Below, piece by piece: positions 36,331-48,555 of a stretch of DNA of 64,000 nucleotides. The DNA lies in contig OZ035998.1 of the NCBI GenBank assembly GCA_964035015.1, positions 25,072,810-25,136,809 of the forward strand. The letters are read 5' to 3'. The position numbers and the translations under genes were made by a program. Source of the stretch: Corallium rubrum (lineage: Eukaryota; Cnidaria; Anthozoa; Scleralcyonacea; Coralliidae). The notes below the pieces were generated by a model that was not told where the DNA came from, did no database searches, and saw nothing but the letters and a program-made list of their open reading frames with translations. Position 1 is the first letter of the stretch, and every line of letters starts with the position of its first letter.

Positions 36331-36546
36331 TATCTTGCAAAACCCTACAAGATCTTGTGGAGTCTTAGATTGTGGGGGATCTCATGAGAGTATTTTGCCA
36401 ACTCTTACAAGATCTTGCAAAGTCTTATTTATAAGATTTTTCCACAACTTACAAGATCTTCCCAAATCTTTTAGGATCTTACAAGATCTTGCAAAATCGT
36501 ACAAGGTCTTGGAAAAATCTTACAAGATCTTGCAAAATCGTACAAG
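36331..36546. repeat. ~20-bp AAGATCTT tandem repeat
   Basis: Irregular repeats of CTTACAAGATCTTGCAAAAT. The same family is much longer at 47910-48553. It directly adjoins the Tc1-type MITE. Confidence 0.85.
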
Positions 36547-36547
36547 C

Positions 36548-36754
36548 TACAATCTCGGACAAAAATATTGGGACACTTAAGCCTTTCCCCCTCTCCCCCT
36601 ATTCAATGTTGTTCACTAGTATCTGTTAGTGTGTGTTTTTGATGTTTTTTTATTCCAGTTGATAAACACGCGAAATATTTCAACATTGAATAGGGGCATG
36701 GGGGTTGAAGACGAAAAATCTTAAGTGTCCCAACGATTAATGTCTGAGGTTGTA
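36548..36754. mobile_element. Tc1/mariner-type MITE, ~207 bp
   Basis: Starts TACAATCTCGGACAAAAATA and ends TAATGTCTGAGGTTGTA, with TTGGGACACTTAAG inside the left end and its near-inverse on the right. TA lies at both edges, as expected for Tc1/mariner. CCCCCTATTCAATGTTG is mirrored by CAACATTGAATAGGGGC. Partial copies occur at 38180 and 47731. Confidence 0.85.
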
Positions 36755-37531
36755 TAAGTAGGATATAAATAATTTGACGTACTGACTGTGTGCGTAGTGA
36801 GAGATTAAGCAACGGTTAACCCTTTCTTTCACCGATTATTCCACATTACCAGTTGTCCGTACAATGAACATTAGTGTATATTAAAGTTAATGTTAAGTAG
36901 AACTTATTTGCTATATTCAGCTCTATTTCATTGCTAAAACAAAGGTTTGACCCAAGATTTTAAAGGTTAATCGTCATTGTTGAATGAAGAGTATTTAATA
37001 GATAACTATTATCTTGAGAGAGACGATTAACCAATATGTGTAGTGATTATATGCGCATGGCTTTCGTATACTTTACTAATTGCTACAATTGGGTTCAAAG
37101 TTTTATCGTAATTAAGAAAGACGACAAGAAATGAAAGAAATCACGTCGAAATTGCAGTCCGAAAAGGTTATTCGTGAGGGTTAATCGTTCAATTTGTCTA
37201 CACCGGAAGTTTCTTTATCACGGTCACTTTAACAAGTGCAAACACTAGAAGTACCCTAAGCAGTTTTAACGAATTGTTTGAAGAGTGTAATCGATAACAT
37301 CTGAAAATTGTCGATAGGTTTGTATTTTGGATCCTGATAGTGAGTTTTGGGATGATTTTGACTCGTTTTCTGCTAAGAGTGAACAAGTGATTTTATTCAT
37401 CTACACTTTTATTAAGATAAAAATGACATGCTGTTGTATGTTATAATTGAAAGCCTAATAACATTCAAAGGTGATCGTTGTTTGGTTTGCAAAGCACAAT
37501 TTAGTATTTTATTCGATTTCCTTTATTTGCA
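36755..37531. other. No recognised gene
   Basis: AT-rich sequence between the MITE and the Tc1-like transposase relic. Only short ORFs without motifs. Confidence 0.4.
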
Positions 37532-37942
37532 ATAACATAGTTCAAGCGTATATTCATGGATGCGATTAAATTCCTTTGGGATCGATTTCATTGTGCTTAT
37601 CACTCTTGCTTGAAACTCCTCGAAGCACTCTTGTGATTTGCTGTGATATCGCATTTTGCCTCAAGATTTTGGATGTCAGATTGAACAGATTTTCAGTAGG
37701 GTTTAAGTCTGGGCTTCGTGCAGGTATTTTAAAAGTTCACATCGTGCGCGTGACATGGCTCTGCCTTTTTTTTGCGAACGAGTTTTGAGAGCCTTGAGTG
37801 TCGTTCTTCCTTGCTTATTCGGAGAGCTTCCACGCGAAACATCGCAGAGATCTGCGACCCTGCGAATAGATAGTCCTTGAACGTTTCTTAAATAATACAC
37901 TCGCGCACGAGTACCACTGTTGATACGAGATTTGTACACCAT
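37532..37942 (-). pseudogene. Tc1/mariner-like transposase, internally deleted
   Basis: The N-terminus MVYKSRINSGTRARVYYLRN leads into a helix-turn-helix (GLSIRRVADLCDVSRGS). Shortly after comes the C-terminal catalytic hallmark ARSPDLNPTENLF in another frame, then ECFEEFQARVISTMKSIPKE in a third. Most of the catalytic core is missing, with at least two frameshifts. It belongs to the family that mobilises TA-flanked MITEs like the neighbour at 36548, but a specific pairing is unproven. Confidence 0.8.
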
Positions 37943-38179
37943 TGTGTTTAAAACTCCTTTCTGTTGTAACTGATATAACGAAATAGTATGATGACTGTTC
38001 TTAAATAGTGTATGAGAATTAAACTACAGATTTCTAGATGAATGTAGAAAGTTCTTTATCACGTATGTTTCTTTATCATGAATTGAACACGCGCAATCGC
38101 AATAAGATACGCCGAACGCGAACATTTCGAAACACGAAACGTCACAAGTTTTCGAGAGGATTCTTAAGTATGTATACAA

Positions 38180-38284
38180 TACAATCTCGGACAAAAATAT
38201 TGGGACACTTAAGCCTTTTCCCCTCTCCCCCTATTCAATGTTGTTCACTAGTATCTGTTAATGTGTGTTTTTGATGTTTTTTAT
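38180..38284. mobile_element. Left half of the Tc1-type MITE
   Basis: TACAATCTCGGACAAAAATA through GTGTTTTTGATGTTTTTTAT matches the 36548 copy. The right half is missing. Confidence 0.8.
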
Positions 38285-38384
38285 TTCGTTTGTCCAAACT
38301 TCGCTAGACGATTCGGAAAATGACTAGTTTAACGGAAGTTGGACCTGTGGAACGCGTCAAAGGGCTGGGTCGGTTGCTAACCGC

Positions 38385-39230
38385 ATGACCGAGCACGCGC
38401 AATTCTGGTCAGCGACCATGTTAATAATAACAGAAATGGCGGAACATCTCCATTCGGCAAGACGCGAGGCCGCGTTCATGGCTTTCAACGCCGAGTTTGA
38501 AAGGAACGGGTATGTATTTTGGTATGTTGTTCACTTATTTGATATATTTTGTAGCTCTTTCCAATTAATCAGCTTTCGTATTTGTTTCAGTTACGGCAGA
38601 GCACCAGAAGGGCTTGTCCGCATTTTGGCGGACGCAAAGCCGAAACGAGAGGAGAAGGCGTGCGATGCGAGGGCACGCATTTACAAGTATTTGTGGTGTC
38701 TTCTCTGGGTAAGTTAAACTTTATTTTGTTTTGCTTAAAATCTGAAAATTATCTGAATTGGACTATTCATTTCTTCTGCGCACATAATTTCGAGAATACA
38801 ATGCATAATATATGCGCTAATGCGCGCACGTAATATTGTACGAAATGTAATATTTCGCGCCAAGTTTAAATTTTGCTGTCTTCTCGCATTGTAGGCAATT
38901 CTGTCACTACCTTATATTATAACAGATCATAATTTAGCTTTATTTTGCAGTTTGGTAGTGGAAAGAAATTGGGGGCAGAAGCGAGAGCCAGTGGGCCCAC
39001 ATATGTGTACCCTTCCACCCTGAAGGCTATCGTCAGGGAGATCTTCCCTGATGACGTGGTGGATCAAGCCGATCCAACCCATGCAGGCGTAAGTTTATAA
39101 AAAATTGTTAGCTTTATATGCAGTATGTTATCAGTAGTCTTTCTTAATGGTCATGATCAAATATGGCAAGTAATGTTTCTCATTATTTATTGAATGAATG
39201 TGAAACATTCTTAGGAACTCAGACTAATGG

Positions 39231-39307
<77 letters not shown>

Positions 39308-39464
39308 TATTAATATTTATATATTTTGAATTTCTTTTTAGGTGTACAAAGTCAATATTGGTGATCTTCACCAGGCAAAGTGGCCCAGTAAAGGGAAAAA
39401 AAAGAAAATTTATTTAATAAAATTTATATGGTTTCTTGTTACTTCTAAGTATAAACATAATTGA
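38385..39464 (+). CDS. Four-exon gene, unknown family, 167 residues
   Basis: Exons 38385-38509, 38591-38708, 38951-39088 and 39342-39464 join in frame through GT-AG introns. The start ATG gives MTEHAQFWSA; ATG at 38439 (MAEHLHSARREAAF) is an alternative. Exon 2 reads YGRAPEGLVRILADAKPKRE and ends YLWCLLW; exon 3 holds YPSTLKAIVREIFPDDVVDQ; exon 4 holds VYKVNIGDLHQAKWPSKGKK and ends in a basic tail. No signal peptide or membrane helix is obvious. The LKAIVREIFPDD region faintly recalls BEN-type DNA-binding domains, but this is not a firm match. Exon 4 is duplicated, inverted, near 28 kb, which suggests a mobile-element gene. Confidence 0.65.
39233..39302. repeat. (TA)n microsatellite in intron 3
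   Basis: A TA run inside intron 3 of the 38385 gene, shared with the inverted fragment near 28 kb. Confidence 0.9.
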
Positions 39465-39753
39465 AGGCGATCTCCAGTTCGTTCTATGCATGTGTCCATA
39501 TAATATTTACATCTTTATTTACAAACTAATATAGTGATACCTCTTTCAAGATGGTAAGCTTTCCTCTTCTATTTCATCAGTTGTATTCGAAACTAGAACA
39601 TTTTCATATATTTTGGCAGTACTGTACACCAACCTTTCAGTATTTCGATTTGTATTTTAATACTGCCTTGCATACACTACATTATCACATTTTGCAGAAT
39701 AGAGGTGTACAATTAATGATGATTACTATAAAATATTGCAATATATTCCTCAA

Positions 39754-39920
39754 CTTGACCAATTCATTTGATAAGATTCGTTGACAAGTTCCTGTTTTGA
39801 ATCCTGTTTTGAATTTGTTTGGCAAATAATCCTTTTTCGTATTGGGTGTTTAAAAACCAGAAACCAATTAAATTCAAAACAGGAAGTTAGCAATAATTTC
39901 CATCAAATGAATTGGTCAAA
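39754..39920. mobile_element. Palindromic MITE, ~167 bp
   Basis: TTGACCAATTCATTTGAT at the left is mirrored by CATCAAATGAATTGGTCAA at the right, with CCTGTTTTGAAT and ATTCAAAACAGG inside. 39465-39753 shows nothing further. Confidence 0.75.
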
Positions 39921-40029
39921 CATAGCAAATGAATTGCAAAAATATTTTAGGAATGCGTCTATTGCCACAACAGTATAATTATCATTAATTTTGCCGTAAC
40001 AATTCAACAGTAAAAACAATAATAATAAT

Positions 40030-40890
40030 AATTAACAATTGGTCACCGAAGTCGAGGTGACTACGGTGAATATTTACCAAGCCGCGAAGCGGCGAGGTAA
40101 ATACACCGATAGTCACCGAGACTGAGGTGACTAATTGTTTTAGTATAATTTCAGAGGTTGATAAAAACCAATCACATGAAACAAAAACTTTTAGGCAACT
40201 GCTTTCATTTTAGCAGTGGTGATTCTGTTTATTGACAGACGATGTTAGCAAGCCACAGTCTTTGTCAGTAAATAATTTAAAAAAAAGAGTAAACAACATC
40301 CTACTTTGGAACTGAACTTGTACATACATTCAAATATATGCTAAAAAGACTTTTATTCTGGTGTTTTGGCTTCTGTGATACAGCAGACTTTTTGCACTTA
40401 ATTCATGTTCATTATGTTCTTCACTCATGACGAAGTTTTCGAAAACATCGCTACGACCAAAACCTAACTAAAACTTGCTAGAAAATACGAAGAATTATAG
40501 AAAATATACTTGCTTACCTTTACAAAGTTTTGTTTTTATGATATTTGAAATGTACAATATCTCAGTGATAAATATTTTCAGTATTATGCTCTTTTGTTTG
40601 TTTCAAAAACTACAGACACCATTTTGAAAAAAAAAATCAACAGTTCGAGGAATCGACAAATTCTAAATCTCATACTTCAAAATGACAACTCCGAGGGGGA
40701 GACTGAAACGAGTAAAGTCAGTGCAGTGTTGAATAAGTGCCAGTCTCTTTTCCAGAACTACTTTTGAAGAACAATTTCTTGTGATGCAATAGTCACCGCG
40801 CTAGGCGGTGACTATCACCTCAGATTCACCGCTGAGCGGACCAATCAGAAAGCTGGAAAGTCTCTTTTCCACTATGAAATTATACTAAGT
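40030..40890. repeat. Inverted-repeat segment with GTCACCG modules
   Basis: TAGTATAATTTCA (40141) is mirrored by TGAAATTATACTA (40875). Short GTCACCG palindromes such as GTCACCGAAGTCGAGGTGAC cluster at 40040-40130 and near 40790. Probably a degraded non-autonomous DNA transposon. No gene. Confidence 0.5.
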
Positions 40891-40894
40891 ATAG

Positions 40895-41058
40895 GTAATC
40901 ATATGATAGCGAGTGCAATTAATGATTTTACACTCCGAGTGATATTTGAAAATTGATCCAAAATTGCACGAGCCGTAGGCGAGTGCAATTTGGCTCAATT
41001 TTCAAATATCACGAGTAGTGTAAAGTCATTAATTGCATGAGCAAAATCATATGATTAC
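40895..41058. mobile_element. Palindromic MITE, 164 bp
   Basis: About 60-bp inverted ends: GTAATCATATGAT and ATCATATGATTAC, with GAGTGCAATTAATGA and AATTTTCAAATATCAC inside. No coding capacity. Confidence 0.85.
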
Positions 41059-41061
41059 TTG

Positions 41062-41586
41062 TTTATTATATGCATGACAAAATTACGATATCTGTCTTAA
41101 TTACAGTAAAAAGCATTTGTCTTAATTTGAATGTTTATTGGCCATACAACCACAGACAATCTTAAAAAGTTATTCAAAGCAGTGAATTAATTTTTCTTTC
41201 TGGCAACTATAAGTAATTACTATAAGTAATCACAGACTTCAAAACCAATTTACAATTACCTGAAGTGTCAATCCTTGTGGTACGCTTCGTAGTAATTCGC
41301 GCGTTTGAAAACATCTTGTTTCGTTACAACTGGACAACAAACAGTTTCACTTATGGTGAGCAGATGTTACCTGTATTGATCTTCAAATATTTACATGAAA
41401 TTTTCAGTTGAAAGTGTTCCACAAGTCGTTGGAAAAGTCAAAATCTTTCAATTTGAAAGTACGCCGCCATTTTGAATTTTATTTTTTACCACTGTTATGG
41501 TAACATTAATTTGCACTCCGGAGAGTGCAATTAACGATATAATTGTACTCCTCTTAGCCAATCAGATTGCAGTAATTTTGTCATGC

Positions 41587-41595
<9 letters not shown>
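41062..41595. mobile_element. TIR element, ~534 bp
   Basis: Ends TTATTATATGCATGACAAAA and TTTTGTCATGCATATAATAA, a 24-bp nearly perfect inverted repeat. Near the right end GAGTGCAATTAACGATATAA resembles the adjoining MITE, so they may be related. No ORF. Confidence 0.8.
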
Positions 41596-41621
<26 letters not shown>

Positions 41622-41622
41622 G
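41589..41622. repeat. (TAA)n microsatellite, downstream side
   Basis: About eleven TAA units on the 3' side of the minus-strand LINE tail. Confidence 0.95.
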
Positions 41623-41753
41623 AAACTTTATTGAAATACTTTATATATATACAATTATAAATCTCACTAATTAAGGTAATTTATAATTGACTACTTGAAC
41701 CTATTTATTGTTTACAACTATATCTGAGAAAAATTTGAATTTAAAATGTATCT

Positions 41754-42127
41754 TCAAATGTTCATTAAGTCTGGATTTGTCCAATCCTTGTTTCTACAAC
41801 AAAATATATAGTATGTTGTTCTAATGGCGATAGACATTATTTTCTTAATACAAAAATTTTGGTGTTTTTTATCAAGACCTAGATCGTTTAACATCTCCAA
41901 AAAGGTATGACATTCTTTTGAGAAAACACCTAAGGAACTGATTGATAAATTTACAAATTTGACAGTTTTAAAATGTTCCTTTTGCTGTGTAATTACATCC
42001 CTGTATCTTGCTCTTTTGCGATCAACATTAGTTTTGAGATTAGATTCATATCCAACGGAGAGTTCAAGGATATAGAGACAATCAGTGGAAATGGAAAGAA
42101 GCAGATCTGGGCGATACGTTTCACCAG
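41754..42127 (-). pseudogene. 5'-truncated LINE tail, restriction-like endonuclease
   Basis: Minus-strand frame GETYRPDLLLSISTDCLYIL followed by ELSVGYESNL, then FVNLSISSLGVFS, and IRTTYYIFCCRNKDWTNP before TAA. RPD followed about 13 residues later by EL fits the PD-(D/E)XK endonuclease at the C-terminus of R2/R4/Dong-type LINEs. (TAA)n abuts the upstream side and recurs about 130 bp past the stop; Dong-type elements are known to insert into TAA repeats. The reverse transcriptase is absent, as in ordinary 5' truncation. The poly-Leu/Ile start of the open frame is only translated microsatellite. Confidence 0.75.
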
Positions 42128-42265
<138 letters not shown>

Positions 42266-42459
42266 GTTTATTCAATAAGATCCACGAAGTGGCTCTTCCC
42301 CTATTGAAAACTATCTATCTACAAATATATAAATTATGAACAATAAAACTGGACGTAATAAGAATACGTGATAAGGATACAGATATAACATGCAAGATTA
42401 TAAAAATGGTAATCAAAATTATAGCAATGCAAAATTATAGCAATGCAAAAACCCTCATA

Positions 42460-44648
42460 TCATACAGTCGATTCTGAATTCTTCTTATTTAGTGGACACA
42501 AACGATGAGAAGTCCGCTTATGACTTGAAGATCCACACCGACACTTCATCCCACTCTCTTCAGCTTCTTTTGTTCCCTTGTCTCCATCTTCTTCTTCCAC
42601 ATCATTGTGTAAGTCTTCATCACCATATGAATGCTGGATCACCTGTCGTTTGCCCCATCGCTTACGCTCCTCTTGTTCCTCTGCTCTTGCAACTTTTTGT
42701 GAAATCCTCTTTCGTTTTGACTCTTCTGTCTTCCTCTTTTTTAAATCAGCCATCCGTTCTGTGGTAACGTTCCTGAGAGCACTGACAACAGTTGGAAGTA
42801 CAGGTAACTTCAAACGCTCGTGAAGGTCGACAATCCAGTGGTACTCTTCACCACGGTTTTCGAAGCACCATGTCATGTTCCCTTGAACAAGACCACAATT
42901 TGTTGATGTTATGTAGTGTAACCTGCAATGATATACATGTATAGAGATTAAGATTGGCATTTAAACTCAGTTACATGTTTGGAAATGTGTGTTGGTGAAA
43001 TTACGGGGTGTGTGGGTGTTTGACTGCCTCAGCATCTTTGGCTCTGAGCTCACATTCTGTTTGGTAGGCTAACCTGTGGAATGGACACTTTAGCACATTC
43101 TTGGTGGTGTACGCTTTCCCCTCACAAGTGTGATGTTCGTTGTCCTCACATTCCCCACAAGAACAGATAGTTGTGCTGTGAAATACACATTCACCTCCTT
43201 CCCAGGAATGCAAATCGGTGCAGTGGTACTCACCAAGAACTCTCATCCTTCTGGCATACTCCTCTGCTGTTTTGCATTGCTGCAGACAGCAGAAGTGATT
43301 AATCCTGGAGCTTTTAATGAACTGTTCCGAGAGGCAACCACACGATTTACTGTGGCGTTTGCACCCACAGGTTACTTTGGCAGCATCTGGAACCTTTGTT
43401 TTTAGTTTTGCTATCTGTGTAGCAGAGAATTGCTTTAACTTTGCAAGTTCCTTTAATTTATTCCCATGAGCCCTTCCCACATGACCCCCACACTTGAATA
43501 CCCGCCTTGGCATCTCACCAAATACATCCTCCACGGACTTCTGCGAGCTGGAATCAGCATCCTGCCAGACTACTTCAATTCCACAACCCTCATCCTTAGC
43601 CTGCTTGTAGGATTCATCTGCAAGTGCTCCTTCCATAGACTTTGACGTTCCCATGTACAAATCATCATTGTCATTGCCCTTCATGCATTTGTGGCCGAAC
43701 CACAGGATTCCTCCAGTTAAATAGTTCTTAATGATGAAAGAACCATTCTCACTGAAGTGTCCCCTTGTTTGCCAAACTCCATCAGATGTTACAACAGCCC
43801 TATGCCAGCTTCCCAAGGTCTCACATCCAATTTTTTTCATCTTTTCTTTCTCTTCTTCACACATCTTGTTGAGTATCTCCGATATACAAGGGTGAATCAA
43901 TTTGATTACATCAAAATACCTATATTTGGACAAAGCAGGATTGCCAAGACAATCGTTGAGGGTTCTTTTGAACTTTGAAAACCCATGACCAGTAACTACA
44001 AAAGCAACTGCCAGTGCCAGCCCAACAACAGTTCGGCGAGAACCTTCTACAAGGGATGAGCCATTGAAATTTACATTTCTTAATTTACAGCCATTGCACT
44101 GGAAGGTTATGTTTATTGTCCCTCCAAGACCCACCACATCAATTTTTGTTGGAACCAGGATTCCTAATAAGGAAAGACAAGTTTCAATTAGAAATTTTTT
44201 TTACACAACTTGATACCAGTTACTTGATACCAGTTACTTCAGAATTAAACCAGCCTATCGATATATTTCAGGTCAAAAAAGACACACCGGCTATTTTACA
44301 GTAAATGTTAGTTGCACTTACCACTACAATCAATGGTAGAACATCGTGAACATCTGTTTATGTCGTCAATGAGAGCAGTAATTCCACTAGATTCACAAAC
44401 AAACAACTGGCGTTCGACCACCGAATCCACCTAAGACTCCACACTCCCGGTCACATCATCCTTGTATGCATCTGAGTCTGAATCACTTTGCTCTTCAGAT
44501 GATATTGGGATGTGCCACTAACACAAAGATCCATCTTTCTTTTCTTCAGTGTCTTCCTAACTTTCTCCGCGTTGTGGTAGCGAGTCTTTCCAGGCGAAAG
44601 ACCTTTCGAGCTACGTGTGATGGATAAACATGGTTTTCCGTTTCCCAT
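42460..44648 (-). pseudogene. Mutator-like transposase, multi-exon, one stop
   Basis: Exons on the minus strand: about 44322-44520 (QLFVCESSGITALIDDINRC), 43005-44163 and 42460-42922. The joins restore SIDCSGILVPTKIDVVGLGG and KHPHTPLHYITSTNCGLV. Central motifs: ALAVAFVVTGHGFSKFKR, SWHRAVVTSDGVWQTRGHFS, WFGHKCMKGNDND, EVVWQDADSSS, FKCGGHVGRAHGN, and the cysteine-rich CGCKRHSKSCGC, CSCGECEDNEHHTC and CPFH. The C-terminal exon ends CRCGSSSHKRTSHRLCPLNK, a zinc-knuckle-like tail. This is the Mutator-like transposase domain family common in cnidarians. TAG at 44431-44433 interrupts exon 2, and the N-terminal MGNGKPCLSITRSSKG segment (44648) is in another frame, so this copy is probably recently inactivated. 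Confidence 0.8.
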
Positions 44649-45354
44649 TGTGCCGGCAGAACCAAATCTTGTCTTGAACCAACACCTAAACCTCTTGTCT
44701 CAGCTCCTATTCTACCTCTTTCTGACAACGGCTTCTTTCTTTCAGACTTCGTTAACTTTTTTGTTTCGTTCCCCGCAGGAACGAAACTGTTACTGTATTA
44801 GTTTTGCATTGACATCACAAAAGAAACTGTCATCACAGATGAAAATCGTCCAATCGTAGTGCAGTGTTGTTGACATAACTGTGATCTTATCCAATGAAAT
44901 CAAAATTCCGCATAAAAAATTTAGTTGGAGGCGTGGTTAAACGCCAAAACGAAGTGAAAATATTGCTGATCTAGAGTAATTTGAAGACGTAAACAATCCC
45001 GTGCGAAGCGAATCATCAATCTTGTGTTGTAGAAAGTAGGAACTTTCCCCTCGTTGAACTCGAGAATGCATTCGTTATGTATGGCAACTGCGCGTTCCAA
45101 AAGGTCAGTCGCACTGTTTCACGCGTGTCTAATAATTTTAAAATATAGCTATTTTATGAACAATGTCAATAGTTTGAGGCTAGAAGTTCGTTATCATTCA
45201 TTTGTGGCCCATCTAAATGGATTATTCTGATTCGAGAATTAAACTATGACCTATGACGACGAAAATGATGATAGTCCGTTATTGACCTAATTTATATTGA
45301 TCCTTTTGGCCTTGGAAATTTATGGATTTGTTATACATAAATAAATCAGCTGCA
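44649..45354. other. Upstream of the Mutator-like gene
   Basis: No gene recognised; likely promoter territory for the minus-strand transposase. It has a short GTTCCCCGCAGGAAC palindrome near 44770. Confidence 0.35.
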
Positions 45355-45540
45355 TGAAATTTAAATGCGACGTGCTAGCGTCTCGCAATTTTCCCGAGAA
45401 AGCAATTATTTTGGTAACGTTTTATTTTCCTCCTATAGACGGTCAGAAGAGTGTTGCTACTGAATAGAAGATCTACGTTGCCAAAATAATTGTGTTCTCA
45501 CGAAAATCGCGAGACCGCTAGCACGTCACATTTAAATTCA
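45355..45540. mobile_element. MITE, ~186 bp
   Basis: Imperfect inverted ends of about 65 bp: TGAAATTTAAATGCGACGTG and CACGTCACATTTAAATTCA, with GCTAGCG and TTATTTTGG blocks mirrored inside. Confidence 0.8.
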
Positions 45541-46097
45541 GTCGAATTTATGCGACTGCGAATAACCTGAAATAATCAATAGAGCCTGCCCTCTGGAGAG
45601 AGTAATCCGTCATGATCAGACGGTACAACGTCTGAAATGTGTGTTCGTTTTATTAGACGAAGCTTAATTTAAATTATTTTTTTGTAGTTTTATTATAATC
45701 TTCTCGCTTCAGCATATTTCTAGTTTGTTTATATGCAAAACAAAAATCGTCTAAATTAAATTTGTCGTATGAAACGCAGGCGCGTAGTAAAAATTGTCGC
45801 GCCAGTCTACATGGGGGAAATAATTAGTTGAGCTAAAATTCGTCATTGCTGTTGAAATAAACGACTGACCGGAACGAAACAGCTATTTCTTTTAAGAAAT
45901 AGTTTCTTGTTCTCGCTTCGTTCGACGCCATCATAACCGGACGGAAAACGATTTTAGAGCCCACGTTTTTCATCTCCGGTCAGCGTAACGGAAGTCAATT
46001 GGCCAGACACACCTCCAAAGCACCCCCGTATTTGACAACGCCTAGCAACCACCAAACAAATGCCAAACAAAGCCTCTTGATCTGGTTCAAAAGCTCC
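45541..46097. other. No recognised gene
   Basis: Contains a weak inverted repeat: AGACGAAGCTTAATTTAAAT near 45656 against TCTAAATTAAATTTGTCG near 45749. Nothing else stands out. Confidence 0.35.
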
Positions 46098-47125
46098 ATT
46101 GTGGCAACCTCGTACCCAGGGCCTTCTGAAAATGGCGGGGCGGAGAGAAGACCCTGGCAAAGGCTGGTCACGTGACACCAATAATTTTGGAATATTTTGA
46201 TGAGTGACTCACACTGTACCTGGGGGGGGGGTGTGGTACAGTCACTGATGAACAGAGTATAGTTGGCCTATTCAGCGAACTATTTCATGGGAACTCAAGA
46301 ATAACCAAACCGTACAAATAACAAGACATTATCTTAACAAATTTATCAAATCAGTTAGTAAGAAGCGTCTACACTACAACATATTTGCTTTATTATGCAA
46401 GCAAGAAGTGTTTAATATTTCGGTTTCTGGACTTTCAGAATCTAATTTAAAAAGTTTAGAAATATACAAAGTCAAAATCTTCAGTGCTGATCTGTAATAT
46501 GTTCGTCGATCGTAGTATGGTAGTTGATCGAATATTTGTTTTTAAATACAACCTCAAAGTCAAAGTCAACGAGGACAGCAGATTCGAATATACCATTTGA
46601 ATATCAAATCGACAGACACAACAATTAAATTTCCACAAATCCCAAACGTGTGGACAAGAAACATAAATGTGCTATACTGGACAGTAAATAAACTTCCAAC
46701 AATCAACAGCATTCGAATATTTTAAGTGTATGTAAATGTAGCAGTACCCGTACCGCAGTAGTTCTATTGAAAGCGGGTTTCTGTTTAACTGTTTATGATC
46801 GTTCGTCGCCTTCGCCTTTCTTTCTGAGTTTCTGACGATTGACGGCAACAAATATGAAATATCCAGCAAATGTCGTAAATTTTGAAATAGATCTAATTTA
46901 CCACTCGAATTTAACATTACAGGACTTGCAGCAACCTTCTACGTTTATAAAAGAACCGAATCAACCGCTCCCCCCAGGACGGGCGAAGCTCAAATTATCC
47001 ACGTGACCAAATACTCCAAGAATCTTGGAGTATTTTGGAATCACGTGACCAGCCTTTGCCAGGGTCTTCTCATCTCGCCATTTTGAAAGCAGATAAGACC
47101 CTGGGTACGAGGTTGCCATTGTGGG
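46098..47125. repeat. Inverted pair of a ~100-bp repeat
   Basis: 46098-46200 (CATTGTGGCAACCTCGTACC ... CTGGTCACGTGAC) is mirrored at 47033-47125 (GTCACGTGACCAGCCTTTG ... CGAGGTTGCCATTGTGG). The pair may be long TIRs of one 1.03-kb element or two separate MITE copies. The interior has a G run near 46225 and no recognised gene; the ORFs crossing the repeats are shadows. Confidence 0.7.
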
Positions 47126-47330
47126 TCCCCAGGGCAAGAAATATTTGCACAAGATGGCGGACAGTTGTGGGCAAGAGCGAACAATCGAAATCGAAAGGAA
47201 ATCAGCCTGATTTTGTGCGTAAACTACAAAGTTATTGGTTATTATGCACTCTTTCGCATTTTTCTTAGTAGATATAGAACAAAATGTCTTGAAATTTGGA
47301 GAAATTTAGCTAACTAGCACAATGAACAAA

Positions 47331-47461
47331 CGCTAGCTTGCAAACTCGTCTATGCGGAGTATTTCTGAATTTACAGGTTGGTTTTGGGCCAAATTGTGAA
47401 AATTTATCTAATGTCAGCAAATTTTCTAATATTTTAGTTTGCAAACTAGCGATCCTTTGTA
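47331..47461. mobile_element. Small TIR element, 131 bp
   Basis: CGCTAGCTTGCAAACT at the left and AGTTTGCAAACTAGCG at the right, 15 of 16 matching as inverted repeats. Confidence 0.6.
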
Positions 47462-47730
47462 TGGAGATAATGTTTATGAATCCGTTTTCTTTTTTACAAA
47501 AGGATAAATATATGTCTAGAAAAATCATTTTTAGTTATATTGAGCCCTCGGGGAATTTGGCTTATAATCTAATTAACGTAACGTATCAGGTTACAATATT
47601 CATTGATTCTGAATCTTGAATATTTAATACATCAACATGTAAAAATTCAAAACGATTCTTTACTTTCTTCTCAAGATAAAACCCCTCTAAAATTGCTAAA
47701 AAACACAAAAATTAGCCAGTGCAACTACCT

Positions 47731-47910
47731 TAAGCCTTCCCCCCTCTCCCCCTATTCAATGTTGTTCACTAGTATCTGTTAGTGTGTGTTTTTGATTTTA
47801 TTTTATTCCAGTTGATAAACACGCGAAATATTTCAACATTGAATAGGGGCATGGGGGTTGAAGACGAAAAATCTCAAGTGTCCCAACGATTAATGTCTGA
47901 GGTTGTAGAT
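47731..47910. mobile_element. Tc1-type MITE, left end trimmed
   Basis: CTTAAGCCTTCCCCCCTCTC through AATGTCTGAGGTTGTA matches the 36548 element but lacks its first ~30 bp. The AAGATCTT repeat begins immediately after. Confidence 0.85.
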
Positions 47911-48553
47911 CTTGCAAAAATCTTACGATCTTGCAAGAATCTTACAATATCTTGCCAAAATTAGATCTTTCCAAATCTTACAAAATCTTTCCAAATCTTA
48001 AAAGATCTTTTTAAATCTTACAATATTGCCAAATCTTACAAGATCTTGCCAAATCTTACAATAAAAATTCTTTTACAAGATCTTGCCAAATCTTACAAGA
48101 TATTTTTAAATCTTAAATATTACAAGATCTTGCAAAATGTTACACAATCTTGCAAAATCTTACAAGATCTTGCAAAACCCTACAAGATCTTGTGGAATCT
48201 TAGATTGCGTGGAAATTAACTAAATTATTACAGTATTTTGCCAAATCTTACAAGATCTTGTGGAATCTTACAATATCTTGCAAATCTTACAAGCTCTTGC
48301 AAAAGTCTTACAAGATCTTTCCAAATCTTACAAGATCCTGCAAAATCTTACAATATTGCCAAATCTTACAAGATCTTGCAAAATCTTACAATAAGAATTA
48401 TTTTACAAGATCTTGCCAAATCTTACAAGATTTTTTAAATCTTAAATATTACAAGATCTTGCAAAATGTTACACGATCTTGCAAAATCTTACAAGATCTT
48501 GCAAAATCTTACAATATCTTGCAAAATCTTATAAGACCTTGCCAAACCTAATA
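47910..48553. repeat. ~20-bp AAGATCTT satellite, ~640 bp
   Basis: Units of ATCTTACAAGATCTTGCAAA with a longer period: two similar blocks of about 300 bp (both with ACAATATTGCC and ATTACAAGATCTTGC). It lies between the MITE and the 3' break of the RTE fragment. Confidence 0.9.
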
Positions 48554-48555
48554 CA

